Shown here: piece after piece, positions 43,528 through 52,696 of the stretch | Numbering within the stretch: position 1 is the first letter of the stretch | Layout: every line of letters starts with the position of its first letter | From: Haloarcula sp. DT43 | GTDB taxonomy: Archaea > Halobacteriota > Halobacteria > Halobacteriales > Haloarculaceae | DNA length: 64,000 nt | Assembly: GCF_037078405.1 (NCBI RefSeq) | Contig: NZ_JAYMGZ010000001.1 | Coordinates: 62,001 to 126,000 of the forward strand | Direction of reading: 5' to 3' | Made by a program: the position numbers and the translations under genes | Notes under the pieces: generated by a model | Seen by the model: only the letters and a program-made list of their open reading frames with translations | What the model was told of the DNA's origin: nothing | The model's database searches: none

Positions 43528-43790
43528 TGCCACCACCTTTCGGACGGGAGCGAATAAAATTGCCGTCACCGAACGGGCCGGCGCGTGCGCCGCTCGCGGC
43601 CACTCCCGACCCGACCGCACCGCCGTCGGGACCCAGGAGAGTCAGGGGCCCTATACACGTAGCGTCGCCGGGCCATCGCCCCAATACAGCTAGCGGACAA
43701 GCCGATACCCCTGACGCCGTTCTATCGACGTGTGGTAAGGACGAGAGGGGACAACCGCCCCTCGACGGGTAACTGCCCACACAGGCACAC

Positions 43791-43943
43791 ATGACGCACA
43801 AACACGACACCGACTCACGGTCCGGTATCCGAGCGACGTTCGAAGAGTACGACGTTGGCGAGAGCACGGTCGCCCACATCGGCGACCCCGAGAACCGGTC
43901 GGCGTGGATTCAGTCGACGGTGTCCGTCGACGTACGGCGATAG
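43791..43943 (+). CDS. 50-residue protein (DUF7331-like)
   Basis: ATG 43791, TAG 43941. Sequence: MTHKHDTDSRSGIRATFEEYDVGESTVAHIGDPENRSAWIQSTVSVDVRR in outline, with EEYDVGES and DPENRSAWIQS as likely conserved motifs; it matches, from memory, the short haloarchaeal DUF7331 family. Upstream leader carries a GAGGGG...CCCCTC hairpin (43745-43763) and a TATA-like CCTATACAC at about 43649-43657, implying a long leader. Function unknown. Confidence 0.55.
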   Translation: MTHKHDTDSRSGIRATFEEYDVGESTVAHIGDPENRSAWIQSTVSVDVRR

Positions 43944-44055
43944 CTCACCGACACTACGGAGTTCCGGCGCGCCGTTTCGGCTCTTCTTGACGCTCCGTGG
44001 CCGCGTTTTCGCACTCGACAGGAGTTCCCGCCCTTCGGTCACCGCTCGACTGATA

Positions 44056-44082
44056 AGTGGTCTTCGCTGCGCTCAGACCACT
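44056..44082 (-). terminator. Hairpin after the SAH hydrolase gene
   Basis: AGTGGTCT (44056-44063) and AGACCACT (44075-44082) form a perfect 8-bp stem with an 11-nt loop beginning 1 nt past the ahcY stop codon (44083-44085, minus strand). Position and form suggest an mRNA 3'-end hairpin or terminator. Confidence 0.5.
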
Positions 44083-45360
44083 CTACGTCCCATGCTGCCA
44101 GGAATCCATATACTCGGCCTGCGTGTCGGTCAGCGCGTCGAATTCGACGCCCTCGGCGTCCAGTTTGATTTCGGCGACCTCCTTGTCCAGTTCGTCCGGG
44201 ACGGCGTGGACGCCGGCGTCGTAGTCGTCGCCGTTCTCGACCAGTTCGCGGACGCAGACGGCCTGCACGCCGAAGCTCTGGTCCATGACCTCGACGGGGT
44301 GGCCCAGCGCGACGGGGGTAGCGAGGTTGACCAGACGGCCCTCCGCCAGCACGTTCAGTCGGCGGCCGTCGGCCAGCTCGTAGGTCCGGACGCCGTCGCG
44401 GGACTCGTAGGTGTCGGCGGCGAGGTCCGACAGCGCGTCGAGGTCGACCTCCACGTCGAAGTGGCCGGCGTTAGCCAGCAGGACGCCGTCCTGCATGGCC
44501 TCGAAGTGCTCCTCGACGACCACGTCGCGGTTGCCCGTCGTCGTGATGAACACGTCGCCCTCGGCGGCGGCCTCGGCCATCGGCTTCACGTCGTAGCCCT
44601 CCATGTGGGCTTCGAGCGCGCGGCGGGGCTCGACCTCCGTGACGACCACGTCGGCGTTCTGGCCGGCAGCCTTCTTCGCGACACCCTTGCCGCAGTAGCC
44701 GTAGCCGGCGACGACGACGGTCTTGCCGGCCCACGAGAGGTTCGTCGTCATGGCGATGGAGGCCAGCGAGGACTCGCCGGTGCCGTGGACGTTGTCGAAC
44801 AGGCGCTTCATCGGCGTGTCGTTGACGGCGAACACCGGGTACTTCAGTTCGCCGTCCTCGTCCATGGCGCGCAGGCGGTGGACGCCGGTGGTGGTCTCCT
44901 CGGCCCCGCCGACGATGGTGTCGATGAGCTCGGGGTAGTCCTCGTGGATGGCCGCCACGAGGTCCATGCCGTCGTCGACGGTGATGGTCGGCTCGTGGTC
45001 GATGACCGCCTCGATGGCGTCGTAGTACGCCTCGTCGTCGACGCCCCGCTCGGCGTAGGAGGTGACGCCGTCGACGGCGTCCAGCGCGGCGCTCACGTCG
45101 TCGTGCGTCGAGAGGGGGTTACAGCCGGTGATTGCGACCTCCGCGCCGCCGGCGGCGAGGATTTCGGCCAGGACGGCGGTCTTCGCTTCGACGTGCATCG
45201 CCATGCCGATGCGCTCGCCGGCGAAGGGCTGGTCGGCCTCGAACTGCTCGCGGAGCGCGCCGCAGATGGGCATGTGCTGAATGGCCCAGTCCATCTTCTT
45301 GCGGCCGGACTCACGAGCCTCGTCGAGGTCGTCAAGTCGCTCTGAAATAGGCGTCGTCAT
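44083..45360 (-). CDS. ahcY: Adenosylhomocysteinase
   Basis: 425 residues. Substrate-binding HVEAKTAVLAEIL, ITGCNPLSTHDDV and NAGHFDVEVDL, and NAD-binding VAGYGYCGKGVAKKA (GxGxxG). Hydrolyses SAH to adenosine and homocysteine, keeping SAM-dependent methylation going. The C-terminal lysine-tyrosine signature of animal enzymes is replaced by the shorter archaeal end EYMDSWQHGT. A minus-strand TATA box (GTTTTAGG, about 45385-45392) gives a leaderless start. A related deaminase gene is 1.3 kb upstream. Confidence 0.95.
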   Translation of the reverse strand: MTTPISERLDDLDEARESGRKKMDWAIQHMPICGALREQFEADQPFAGERIGMAMHVEAKTAVLAEILAAGGAEVAITGCNPLSTHDDVSAALDAVDGVTSYAERGVDDEAYYDAIEAVIDHEPTITVDDGMDLVAAIHEDYPELIDTIVGGAEETTTGVHRLRAMDEDGELKYPVFAVNDTPMKRLFDNVHGTGESSLASIAMTTNLSWAGKTVVVAGYGYCGKGVAKKAAGQNADVVVTEVEPRRALEAHMEGYDVKPMAEAAAEGDVFITTTGNRDVVVEEHFEAMQDGVLLANAGHFDVEVDLDALSDLAADTYESRDGVRTYELADGRRLNVLAEGRLVNLATPVALGHPVEVMDQSFGVQAVCVRELVENGDDYDAGVHAVPDELDKEVAEIKLDAEGVEFDALTDTQAEYMDSWQHGT

Positions 45361-45404
45361 GCCACGACAGACGGAGAGAGTTCCTAAAACGCTACCGAAG
45401 CCGC

Positions 45405-46481
45405 TCAGTTGCCGCGATCGGCGGGCGGACCGGCGTCGTCCGGTCGGCCGCGGTCGCTGTCGTCATCGTCGTTATCGTCGTTGTCGCTGTCGTCATCGTC
45501 GTTATCGCCGTCGTCCTCTGACTCCTCGGCGTCGCTGTCCGCGTCGTCCTCAGCGCCCTCTTCGTCGCCGGATTCGTCGTCTTCGTCCGCCGATTCCGTG
45601 TCTTCGCTGTCGTCCTCGGAGTCCACGTCTTCGCCGTCGTCCCCATCTTCGGTCTCGTCCTCGTGGTCCTCGTCTTCAGTCTCGGTCTCGTCCTCGTCGT
45701 CGTTACCGCGGTCCTCCGGCGGGCCAGCGTGGTCCGGGGGGCCACGGCGGTCGTCCTCGTCCGTTTCGTTGTCGTCTTCGGTCTCGTCCTCGTCGTCATC
45801 GCGGTCATCGGGCGGTCCAGCGTTCTCGGGCGGGCCGCGGCGGTCGTCGTCCTCGGTTTCGTTCTCGTCGTCCTCACCGAAGATGTCGACCGGCGGTCCC
45901 TGTCGGTCGCTGGGGTGCGTTTCGTTCTCGCTCTCGTTCGCACCCGTGACGTGGGCGGGCGGGCCGTCGTGGTCCGGCGCGTTGCCGGGGTTGTTCGCCG
46001 TCACGAAGCTGGCGACGGCGGGACCGATGCCGCCGGTCCGGTTCTCGTCGCTCAGCAGGTCGTTGACGTAGGCCGACACCCGGAGACCGAAGGTGTCGAA
46101 CTCGGTGACGTTCGCGGTGACGGTCAGGTCCGCCGTCGTCGTCGCGGTGTGGTTGGCCGCCGTCGCCGTCACCTCAACTGTGACGTTCTGCTCGGGCGCG
46201 GGCAACCCGACCGTGCCGTCACCGTCGGTCGTGTAGTTCCCCGTCCCGGCGTAGGAGGCGTTGTCGACCGTCTCGACGGCGACCGAGGCGTTCTCGACGC
46301 CCGTCTCGTTCGCCGTGACCGATACCGTCGCCGTGCCGTCGTCGGCCTGTGTGACGCCGACCGCGAGCGCGTTGCCCGCGTCGGTGTTCCCGGCCGAGTC
46401 CGCCCCGGCGGCCAGTCCCGGCCCGGCGGCCAGCATGACCAGTCCGGCAGCGGCGTACAGTGCGAAGAGCTTGGTGCGCAT
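45405..46481 (-). CDS. Secreted, highly acidic repeat-containing protein
   Basis: ATG at 46481 is preferred, with a minus TATA-like TTTATC about 30 bp upstream (46510-46515), giving 358 residues. Residues 1-25 form a signal peptide (KLFALYAAAGLVMLAAGPGLAAG). Residues 40-130 look like a beta-sandwich with many NxT/S sequons (for example N58, N64, N74, N82, N99, N110, N124), so it is probably N-glycosylated. The C-terminal half is an extreme acidic low-complexity tail with three copies of an RRGPPxxAGPPxDR-like unit (214-227, 245-258, 343-357). No catalytic domain; perhaps a surface or calcium-binding protein. Confidence 0.83.
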   Translation of the reverse strand: MRTKLFALYAAAGLVMLAAGPGLAAGADSAGNTDAGNALAVGVTQADDGTATVSVTANETGVENASVAVETVDNASYAGTGNYTTDGDGTVGLPAPEQNVTVEVTATAANHTATTTADLTVTANVTEFDTFGLRVSAYVNDLLSDENRTGGIGPAVASFVTANNPGNAPDHDGPPAHVTGANESENETHPSDRQGPPVDIFGEDDENETEDDDRRGPPENAGPPDDRDDDEDETEDDNETDEDDRRGPPDHAGPPEDRGNDDEDETETEDEDHEDETEDGDDGEDVDSEDDSEDTESADEDDESGDEEGAEDDADSDAEESEDDGDNDDDDSDNDDNDDDDSDRGRPDDAGPPADRGN

Positions 46482-46631
46482 CGTGCCAGAGAGGTGCGCC
46501 GAGAGGGCGATAAACACCCCCTCCCGTTCAACTCGTTCACCACGTTCGCGGTCGCGTCGAGACCGTCCGAGAACCGGCGATATCGTTTATGCGCTGTTTT
46601 CGTCGTTTAGTTACCACTTCAGTTCGATTGG

Positions 46632-47930
46632 TTAAGAGGCCGCCCGTTCGACCAGCGCGGCGGCGTGTTCGCTCGCCCGCTCCCGCACCGCCGCCTCGTC
46701 GAACACCTCGACGGTCCGGTCGCGCATGAGCACCGCGCCGTCACAGACCGTGTGGCGCACGTCGCTGCCGCGGACGGCGTAGGCCAGGTGCGAGACGAGG
46801 TCGTGGACCGGGGTCAGGTGCGGCGCGTCGAGGTCGATTACGGCGAGGTCGGCGTTCGCGCCGGCCTCGATGCGCCCGCTGTCGAAGCCGAGCAGGTCCG
46901 CGCCGTTCGCCGTCGCCATCTCGACGACCGTGCCCGCGTCGACCGCGCTGGCGTCGTCGGCCGCCAGTTTGCCCAGCATCGCCGCGTCGCGCATCTCGTC
47001 GAACATGTCGAGGTCGTTGTTCGAGGCCGCGCCGTCGGTCCCGATGCCGACGGTGACGCCGGCGTCGAGCAGGTCCTGGACGGGGGCCATCCCGCTGGCG
47101 AGTTTCATGTTCGAGGCCGGGCAGTGGGCGACGCCGGTGCCCGTCTCGGCCAGCAGGTCGATTTCGCTCTCGTCGACGTGGACGCCGTGGGCGACGTAGG
47201 TGTCCCCGTCCAGCAGGCCGACGTCGTCGGCGTAGGCGAGGGGGCGCACGCCGTGCTCGTCGACGATTGGCGTCACCTCGTCGCGTGTCTCGTTGGCGTG
47301 GAAGTGTATCGAGAGTCCGTCGTCGAGGGCCTGCGGGACGAACTCCCGGAGGAAGTCCTCGCCGACGGTCGTCAGCGAGTGGGGCTGGAACGTCGTCCGA
47401 ATCCGGCCGTCGGCCGCGCCGTCGAGTTCTCGGGCCACGTCGAGGCTCTCCCGCAGGTCGGCCCGCGCGCCCTCGTCGTCCTTGCCGACCGTGACTGCTG
47501 TGAACCCGAGCACCGCCCGCATCCCGGCCTGGTCGACGGCATCGGCGATTTCCCCGACCTCGAAGTACATGTCCGAGAGACTGGTCGTCCCCGAGCGAAT
47601 CATCTCGACCAGCCCGAGTTCCGCGCCGGCGCGGATGTCCTCGGGCGTCAGTTCGGCCTCGACGGGCCAGACGTCTTCCTGAAGCCACGCGCCGAGAGGC
47701 TTGTCGTCGGCGAGGCCCCGCAGCATCGTCATGGCGACGTGGGTGTGGGCGTTGACCAGGCCAGGGATGACCAGCCCGTTCTCGGCGTCGAGTTCGTCGT
47801 CGCCGGAGAGCGCGCCCGGCTCGTCGACCGCCACGATGTCGCCGCTGTCCCGCGATACCAGTACGTCCGCCCGCTCGACAGTCAGGTCCGGGCGGAGGAC
47901 CTGCCCGCCGGTGACGAGGAGTTCACTCAT
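46632..47930 (-). CDS. Amidohydrolase: SAH/5'-deoxyadenosine/MTA deaminase type
   Basis: ATG at 47930 (MSELLVTGGQVLRPDLTVERAD) gives 432 residues. Zinc-site motifs: NAHTHVAM, HFHANETRDEV, VAHGVHV and GTDGAASNNDLDMF, as in the SAH/MTA/5'-deoxyadenosine deaminase branch of the amidohydrolases, which convert the adenine product to the inosine form. With ahcY nearby, a role in recycling SAM-cycle nucleosides is likely; the precise substrate is unproven. Divergent from an MFS gene. Confidence 0.87.
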   Translation of the reverse strand: MSELLVTGGQVLRPDLTVERADVLVSRDSGDIVAVDEPGALSGDDELDAENGLVIPGLVNAHTHVAMTMLRGLADDKPLGAWLQEDVWPVEAELTPEDIRAGAELGLVEMIRSGTTSLSDMYFEVGEIADAVDQAGMRAVLGFTAVTVGKDDEGARADLRESLDVARELDGAADGRIRTTFQPHSLTTVGEDFLREFVPQALDDGLSIHFHANETRDEVTPIVDEHGVRPLAYADDVGLLDGDTYVAHGVHVDESEIDLLAETGTGVAHCPASNMKLASGMAPVQDLLDAGVTVGIGTDGAASNNDLDMFDEMRDAAMLGKLAADDASAVDAGTVVEMATANGADLLGFDSGRIEAGANADLAVIDLDAPHLTPVHDLVSHLAYAVRGSDVRHTVCDGAVLMRDRTVEVFDEAAVRERASEHAAALVERAAS

Positions 47931-48078
47931 GGCCGTGGCTTCGCAACCGCGGGTCTTAGTTCGCCGGGTCGACGGCGTCGCAGTGCGGTGTGTTGGCACG
48001 CGCTGGGTCGGCCGACCGCCGAAGCGGTGCCTGTTCCGCAGGGGTCTTTCCGCTCCAGCGCGTCCGAGAGGCCAAAGC

Positions 48079-49284
48079 ATGGCGACGGCAGAGCGCATCC
48101 GGCAGCGGGTCACCGCCCTGCGACACGAGAGCCCGGGCCGCATGCTGCTCGCCGTCGCCGCCGGCTGGTTCCTCGTGCTCGGGATGCGCTTCGTCGTCCC
48201 GGCGATTCTGCCGACGATACGCGAGGAGTTCGTCATCTCCAACGCCCAGGCCGGGCTCGCGGTCACGGTGCTGTGGCTCACCTACGCGGCGATGCAGTTC
48301 CCCGCCGGGGCGCTCATCGACCGGGTCGGCGAGCGAACGCTGCTGGTGGCCGCGGCGCTGCTGTCCGGCGTCGGGCTGCTTGGCTACTTCTTCGCGCCGG
48401 TGTTCTCGCTGTTTCTGGTCGCCACGGGCGCGTTCGGGCTCGGGACGGGGCTGTACGGCCCGACCCGCGGGACCGTCCTCTCGCGGACGTTCGACGCCCG
48501 CGAGGGGACCGCCTTCGGCGTCGTGATGGCCGCCGGCTCCCTCGGGGCGGCCGCCCTGCCGGCGGTCGCCGCGTTCGTCGCCACCCGCTACGGCTGGCGT
48601 GCGGCCCTCGCCAGCGTCGCCCCGCTGTTCATAGTCGTGGCGGGCGCGCTCTGGCTGTCGGTCTCGGACCGCCCGGCCGTCGATAGCGAGCGGAGCCTCC
48701 GACGGGACCTCCGGACGGTCGTCGCGGGCTTTCGCAACCGGGCACTCGTGCTGTCGGTCTCCGGCGAGACGCTCATGCTGTTCGTCTTCCAGGCCGTGAC
48801 GGCGTTCCTGACGACGTATCTGGTCGCGGTCCGGGGCCTCTCACAGGGGACCGCCGGGGCGCTCCTCTCGGTGCTGTTCGTCGGCGGCGCGCTCTCACAG
48901 ACGGTCACCGGGCGGCTCGCCGACCGGTACGGGACGCCGGTCGTGCTGACCGGGGTCGCGCTCGTCAGCACCGTCCCGCTCGCGCTCGTGCCGTCCGTGG
49001 AGGGCGTGGCCCCGCTGGCCGTCGTCGCCGCCGCTATCGGGGTTCGGATGAGCGCCGGGCCGCTCGCCAACGCCTACATCGTCGATACGCTGCCGGACGC
49101 CGCCGAGGGGACCGGCTGGGGCCTGCTCCGGACCGCCTTCTTCGCGGTCAGTTCGCTCGGCTCGACGGCGGTTGGCCTGCTCGCCGACCGCGGCCTGTTC
49201 GCCCTCGCGTTCTACGGGCTCGCCGGGCTGACGCTCCTGGCCGCGGGCGTCTTCCTCACCCTGCCGCGCCGGGGCCGGGTGTGA
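48079..49284 (+). CDS. MFS transporter
   Basis: ATG 48079; 401 residues with twelve spans. The MFS motif between spans 2 and 3 is visible as IDRVGERTLL and, in the second half, GRLADRYGTPVVL. The protein starts MATAERIRQRVTALRHESPG and ends with a basic RRGRV tail. Substrate unknown. It starts 148 bp from the divergent deaminase gene, so a nucleoside-related substrate is a guess only. Confidence 0.87.
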   Translation: MATAERIRQRVTALRHESPGRMLLAVAAGWFLVLGMRFVVPAILPTIREEFVISNAQAGLAVTVLWLTYAAMQFPAGALIDRVGERTLLVAAALLSGVGLLGYFFAPVFSLFLVATGAFGLGTGLYGPTRGTVLSRTFDAREGTAFGVVMAAGSLGAAALPAVAAFVATRYGWRAALASVAPLFIVVAGALWLSVSDRPAVDSERSLRRDLRTVVAGFRNRALVLSVSGETLMLFVFQAVTAFLTTYLVAVRGLSQGTAGALLSVLFVGGALSQTVTGRLADRYGTPVVLTGVALVSTVPLALVPSVEGVAPLAVVAAAIGVRMSAGPLANAYIVDTLPDAAEGTGWGLLRTAFFAVSSLGSTAVGLLADRGLFALAFYGLAGLTLLAAGVFLTLPRRGRV

Positions 49285-49341
49285 CAGGTCCCGCCGGCCG
49301 CGAGGGGAAAGACAGTTGCCCCGCGGCCTGCCAGTAGGCGT

Positions 49342-50190
49342 ATGCGCATCGCCGTCCCCAACAAGGGCCGCCTGCACGAACCAAGCGAGGAACTGCTCGA
49401 ACGGGCCGGCCTCCACGTCGTCGACGGGGCCGACCGTCAGCTACACGCCGACACCGTCGACCCGGACGTGACCGTGCTGTACGCCCGCGCCGCCGACATC
49501 CCCGAGTACGTCGCGGACGGCGCTGCCGACGTGGGCATCACCGGCCTCGACCAGGTCCGCGAATCCGACGCCGACGAACTCGTCGAACTCCGGGACCTCG
49601 ATTTCGGCCGCTGTCGCCTCGTCCTCGCCGCCCCGGAGGACAGCGACGTCGAGACGGTCTACGACTTCGAAGGGGGCCGCATCGCCACGGAGTTCCCGAC
49701 CATCACCCGCCGGTACTTCGACCGCGTCGACGTCGACGTCGACGTAACGGAGGTGTCCGGCGCGACGGAACTCACGCCCCACGTCGACATCGCCGACGGC
49801 ATCGTCGACATTACCTCGACCGGGACGACGCTCCGGATGAACCGCCTCGAAGTCGTCGACGAGGTGCTCGAAAGTTCCGTACGCCTGTTCGCTCGCGCGG
49901 ACACAGCTGACGACGAGAAGGTCCAGCAGGTCGACACCGCGCTCGGCTCCGTCCTCGCCGCCGAAGACAAGCGCTATCTGATGATGAACGCCCCCGAAGA
50001 CGCCCTCGATGACGTGAAAGGCGTGCTCCCGGGGATGGGCGGCCCCACCGTGATGGACATCGCCGGCTCCGACCAGCTCGCCGTCCACGCCGTCGTCGAG
50101 GAGCGGGCGGTCTTCGAGACCATCAGTTCGCTCAAGGACGTGGGCGCGAGCGACATCCTCGTGACCGAAATCGAGCGGCTGGTGGAATAG
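49342..50190 (+). CDS. hisG: ATP phosphoribosyltransferase, long form
   Basis: 282 residues, which fits the long HisG with a C-terminal ACT-like regulatory domain (about 210-282: [30 protein letters not shown]). Active-site motifs: [20 protein letters not shown] and [13 protein letters not shown]. First step of histidine biosynthesis; the long form is feedback regulated by histidine without HisZ. The gene is alone; the rest of the his genes are elsewhere. The following DNA is hairpin-rich. Confidence 0.95.
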   Translation: MRIAVPNKGRLHEPSEELLERAGLHVVDGADRQLHADTVDPDVTVLYARAADIPEYVADGAADVGITGLDQVRESDADELVELRDLDFGRCRLVLAAPEDSDVETVYDFEGGRIATEFPTITRRYFDRVDVDVDVTEVSGATELTPHVDIADGIVDITSTGTTLRMNRLEVVDEVLESSVRLFARADTADDEKVQQVDTALGSVLAAEDKRYLMMNAPEDALDDVKGVLPGMGGPTVMDIAGSDQLAVHAVVEERAVFETISSLKDVGASDILVTEIERLVE

Positions 50191-50194
50191 TACC

Positions 50195-50322
50195 TTTTTG
50201 TGGCGGGGGTATCCTCGCGCCGACGGTGCTGCGGGCACCCCCGCCACAAAAATCTACGCTAAAAAGGCTCCAAGTCGCGGCCTGGGGCCGCGACTCGGAG
50301 TGAAACCGCGCCGGAGGCGCGG
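50195..50322. repeat. Three tandem inverted repeats behind hisG
   Basis: First: TTTTTGTGGCGGGGGT (50195-50210) and its perfect complement ACCCCCGCCACAAAAA (50237-50252), a 16-bp stem with a 26-nt loop, starting 4 nt after the hisG stop with a T5 tract. Second: AGTCGCGGCC-TGG-GGCCGCGACT (50273-50295), a perfect 10-bp stem. Third: CCGCGCC-GGA-GGCGCGG (50306-50322). The 15-16 bp stem and the 10-bp stem are well beyond chance. It may be a terminator, an RNA-stabilising element, or the remnant of a small inverted-repeat mobile element. Confidence 0.7.
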
Positions 50323-50404
50323 TATGCTAGCCGCGTCCGGCCCGCGCCGCAAACGGCCGAGAGCGTCTGGCAGTCATCCTCTCACTTCGCCTCTGTTCCG
50401 GGGT

Positions 50405-50794
50405 TCAGAAGAACCCGAAGATGTTGTTCAACGCGAACCCGAGCACCGCCGCGAACGCCAGGTGCAGCGCAACGAGCGGGGCCGTCGAGCGGGTCGACAG
50501 CCGGTAGGAGAGGCTGATGGCGATGCCGTCGGCCACGAGGGTGAGCAACAGGACGACCGCGACGCCGAGGTCGGCCGAGACGACGCCGGATTCGACGCCC
50601 CAGCGCTGGAGAATCAGCGAGACGACCGCCGGGACGAGGGCGGCCTTGGCGGCGAGCTGGCTCGGCACGTCGCCGATGAAGAACGTCGCGGCCAGGTGGA
50701 GGGTGACGGCGTAGAACAGCCAGGTGACGAGGACGGTCACGACGACCGCGAGGAGACCGCCGCCGGTCAGGCTGGAGAACCCGGACTGGAGCAT
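50405..50794 (-). CDS. Membrane protein of unknown function (DUF7473-like)
   Basis: ATG 50794 (MLQSGFSSLTGGGLLAVVV), 129 residues, four predicted spans (about 12-35, 50-65, 76-92, 104-122). Ends LAFAAVLGFALNNIFGFF. From memory it matches a haloarchaea-only family. Divergent from the Trm-G10 gene with 60 bp between starts; no function can be read from the sequence. Confidence 0.65.
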   Translation of the reverse strand: MLQSGFSSLTGGGLLAVVVTVLVTWLFYAVTLHLAATFFIGDVPSQLAAKAALVPAVVSLILQRWGVESGVVSADLGVAVVLLLTLVADGIAISLSYRLSTRSTAPLVALHLAFAAVLGFALNNIFGFF

Positions 50795-50854
50795 ACCCGA
50801 GGTTCGGCGGCCGGTCGCTTGTGCGTTTTGTTCCCGGGCGCGACCGGCACGCTC

Positions 50855-51913
50855 ATGCACGCTCGCCCACACCGCTCGGGCGTGTACGTCCTCGAACTCG
50901 GCGGGCAGGACGACGCGTTCGCGCGGCGGGAGGCCGCAAGCGCCGCGAGCGCCGTCGACGTGCTCGCCCCCGGGCTGGCGACGGCACGGGGCATCAGCGG
51001 CCGCGTCCGCCACCTCGCGTTCACCCACCGGGCCTGTGACCTGGTCGGCACCACCGACCCCGACGTCGAGAGCGCCGCCGCGTTGCTGTCGGCCGCGACC
51101 GTCGACCGCGAGGGGAGCGTCGCCGTGCGGGCGGTCGACGTGCGGGCGAGCACCGGCGTCGACACCCAGCAAGCCGAGCGGACGCTGGGCGGCGTCCTGA
51201 CCGACCGCGGCTTCGCCGTCGACCTCGACGACCCAGACCACGTCCTCTACGCCTACTTCTCGGACCCCACTGGCGACGAGGAGGGCGGGACCGGCGAGGC
51301 CTGCTGTGCGCTGGGCTGGCTCGCCGCCGAGAGCGTCCGGGACTTCGGGGAGCGCCAGCCCACCGACCGCCCGTTCTTCCAGCCCGGCAGTATGGACCCG
51401 CTCGAAGCCCGCGCGCTGGTCAACGTCGCCGGGGCCGGCCCGGACGCCACGGTCCTGGACCCGATGTGTGGCACCGGCGGGCTCCTGCTGGAGGCGGGGC
51501 TGGTCGGGGCCGACGTGGTCGGCGGCGACGCGCAGGCGAAGATGGTCCGCGGGACGCGCGAGAACCTCGCGTACGCGCTCGACGGCGACGGCCATCCCGA
51601 CAGAGACGCCTATCCCGAGGCGGGCGAGTGGGGGCTGGTCCGCTCCGACGCGTCCGCGCTGCCGGTGGCCGACGACGCCGCCGACGCCGTCGTGTTCGAT
51701 GCGCCCTACGGCCGACAGTCCCGCATCGAGGGCGAACTGGCCCCCCTCGTCGCCGGTGCGCTCGGCGAAGCCGCCCGCGTCGCTGCGCGGTGCGTGCTGG
51801 TCGCGGACCGCGACTGGCGAGACACCGCGACGGACGCGGGCTGGACCGTCACCGACTACTTCCGACGGCGGGTCCACCGTTCGCTAGTCAGGCACGTTCA
51901 CGTCCTTGAGTGA
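50855..51913 (+). CDS. tRNA (guanine10-N2)-dimethyltransferase Trm-G10-like
   Basis: ATG 50855; 352 residues. N-terminal about 150 residues are THUMP-like tRNA binding; C-terminal Rossmann methyltransferase: LDPMCGTGGLLLEAG and GDAQAKMVRGTRENL bind SAM, and the catalytic D-P-P-Y-type motif appears as FDAPYGRQ. TIGR01177/Trm-G10 proteins methylate N2 of G10 in tRNA. The middle residue of the DPPY motif is Ala here, still close to the family. Follows the membrane-protein gene divergently. Confidence 0.88.
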   Translation: MHARPHRSGVYVLELGGQDDAFARREAASAASAVDVLAPGLATARGISGRVRHLAFTHRACDLVGTTDPDVESAAALLSAATVDREGSVAVRAVDVRASTGVDTQQAERTLGGVLTDRGFAVDLDDPDHVLYAYFSDPTGDEEGGTGEACCALGWLAAESVRDFGERQPTDRPFFQPGSMDPLEARALVNVAGAGPDATVLDPMCGTGGLLLEAGLVGADVVGGDAQAKMVRGTRENLAYALDGDGHPDRDAYPEAGEWGLVRSDASALPVADDAADAVVFDAPYGRQSRIEGELAPLVAGALGEAARVAARCVLVADRDWRDTATDAGWTVTDYFRRRVHRSLVRHVHVLE

Positions 51914-52002
51914 ACGTACGTCCAGTTTCTCTGGACAGCCGTTGTGCTTCGTCGCGGTATGAGCAAGGTTTATCCCACGACGAGTGCCAAGTAGTACCAA
52001 GC

Positions 52003-52158
52003 ATGCCGACGTGGTCAGACCCAGCCCCCTGTGACGACGACGAACAGCTGTTCGAATGTCCGGACTGCGGAAAACGGCTGTGTAGCGAGCGCTCGACGGT
52101 CAGCTGCGACCGCTGTGAGACGGCGATGCAGAACCTCAGCGTGCCGCGACCGGAGTAA
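52003..52158 (+). CDS. 51-residue rubrerythrin-like zinc ribbon
   Basis: ATG 52003, stop 52156-52158. CPDCGKRLC and CDRCETAM form two CxxC knuckles, the rubredoxin/zinc-ribbon pattern (FECPDCG ... VSCDRCE). Short rubrerythrin-like domains without the diiron part are common in haloarchaea. TATA-like GGTTTATCCC at about 51967-51976 fits leaderless transcription. Converges with the dephospho-CoA kinase gene, stops adjoining. Confidence 0.72.
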   Translation: MPTWSDPAPCDDDEQLFECPDCGKRLCSERSTVSCDRCETAMQNLSVPRPE

Positions 52159-52695
52159 CTATTCCAGAAGCGCCATCGCTCGCTCGGTGTCGCCGTCCAT
52201 CCGCTCCAGCAGGTCCCGGGCCCGCTCCCGGGCCGTGTCGTCGCAGTGGACCAGCACCATTCCCTCGTCCGGCTGGCCGTAGACGACGCTCGCCCCGGCC
52301 GGCGCGGCGAGGACGACGGGCAGCGTGGCGAGGTCCTCCTCGCCGTCGACGTCGACGAGCGTCGTCCCCTCGCTGTCGAGGCCGTCACGGAGCGCGCCGA
52401 GCAGCGCGGCGGTGAGCGTCGCGGCCGGGTTCGCCACGGCGAGTTCCCGGTCGAAGCCGTCGATTGCCGCCGTCACGTCCGCGTCGACGGCCGAGCGCTT
52501 GGTCCGTTCGTCGACCAGCGCGAGGTCCGGCACGCGGCCGGCCTCGACGAGGTGGTAGGTGACCATGTCGCCGACGGCGATAATCGGGTCCGCGGCGTCG
52601 GCCAGCAGCGCCGCTGTGTCGGTGTAGATGCGTCCGAGCGGCTCTTTCAGGTCCGTTCGCAGGCCGCTCGGGAGTTCGAGAACGACGTCGGACAC
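52159..52695 (-). CDS. GTP-dependent dephospho-CoA kinase (DUF359)
   Basis: 178 residues. MSDVVLELPSGLRTDLKEPLGRIY, VGDMVTYHLVEAGRVPDLALVDERTKRS, NPAATLTAALLGAL and DGEEDLATLPVVLAAPAGASVVYGQPDEGMV follow the DUF359 family identified as archaeal GTP-dependent dephospho-CoA kinases, the last step of CoA synthesis. It ends the aIF2-gamma/rpoE/spt4 operon, 1 bp after spt4, a conserved archaeal arrangement. Confidence 0.9.
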   Translation of the reverse strand: MSDVVLELPSGLRTDLKEPLGRIYTDTAALLADAADPIIAVGDMVTYHLVEAGRVPDLALVDERTKRSAVDADVTAAIDGFDRELAVANPAATLTAALLGALRDGLDSEGTTLVDVDGEEDLATLPVVLAAPAGASVVYGQPDEGMVLVHCDDTARERARDLLERMDGDTERAMALLE

Positions 52696-52696
52696 G

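Noticed and set aside
43528-43790. Longest intergenic gap in the 43 kb region as a possible RNA gene
   Set aside because: Apart from promoter-like boxes and one 6-bp hairpin in the leader of the 50-residue gene, no structured RNA signature was found.
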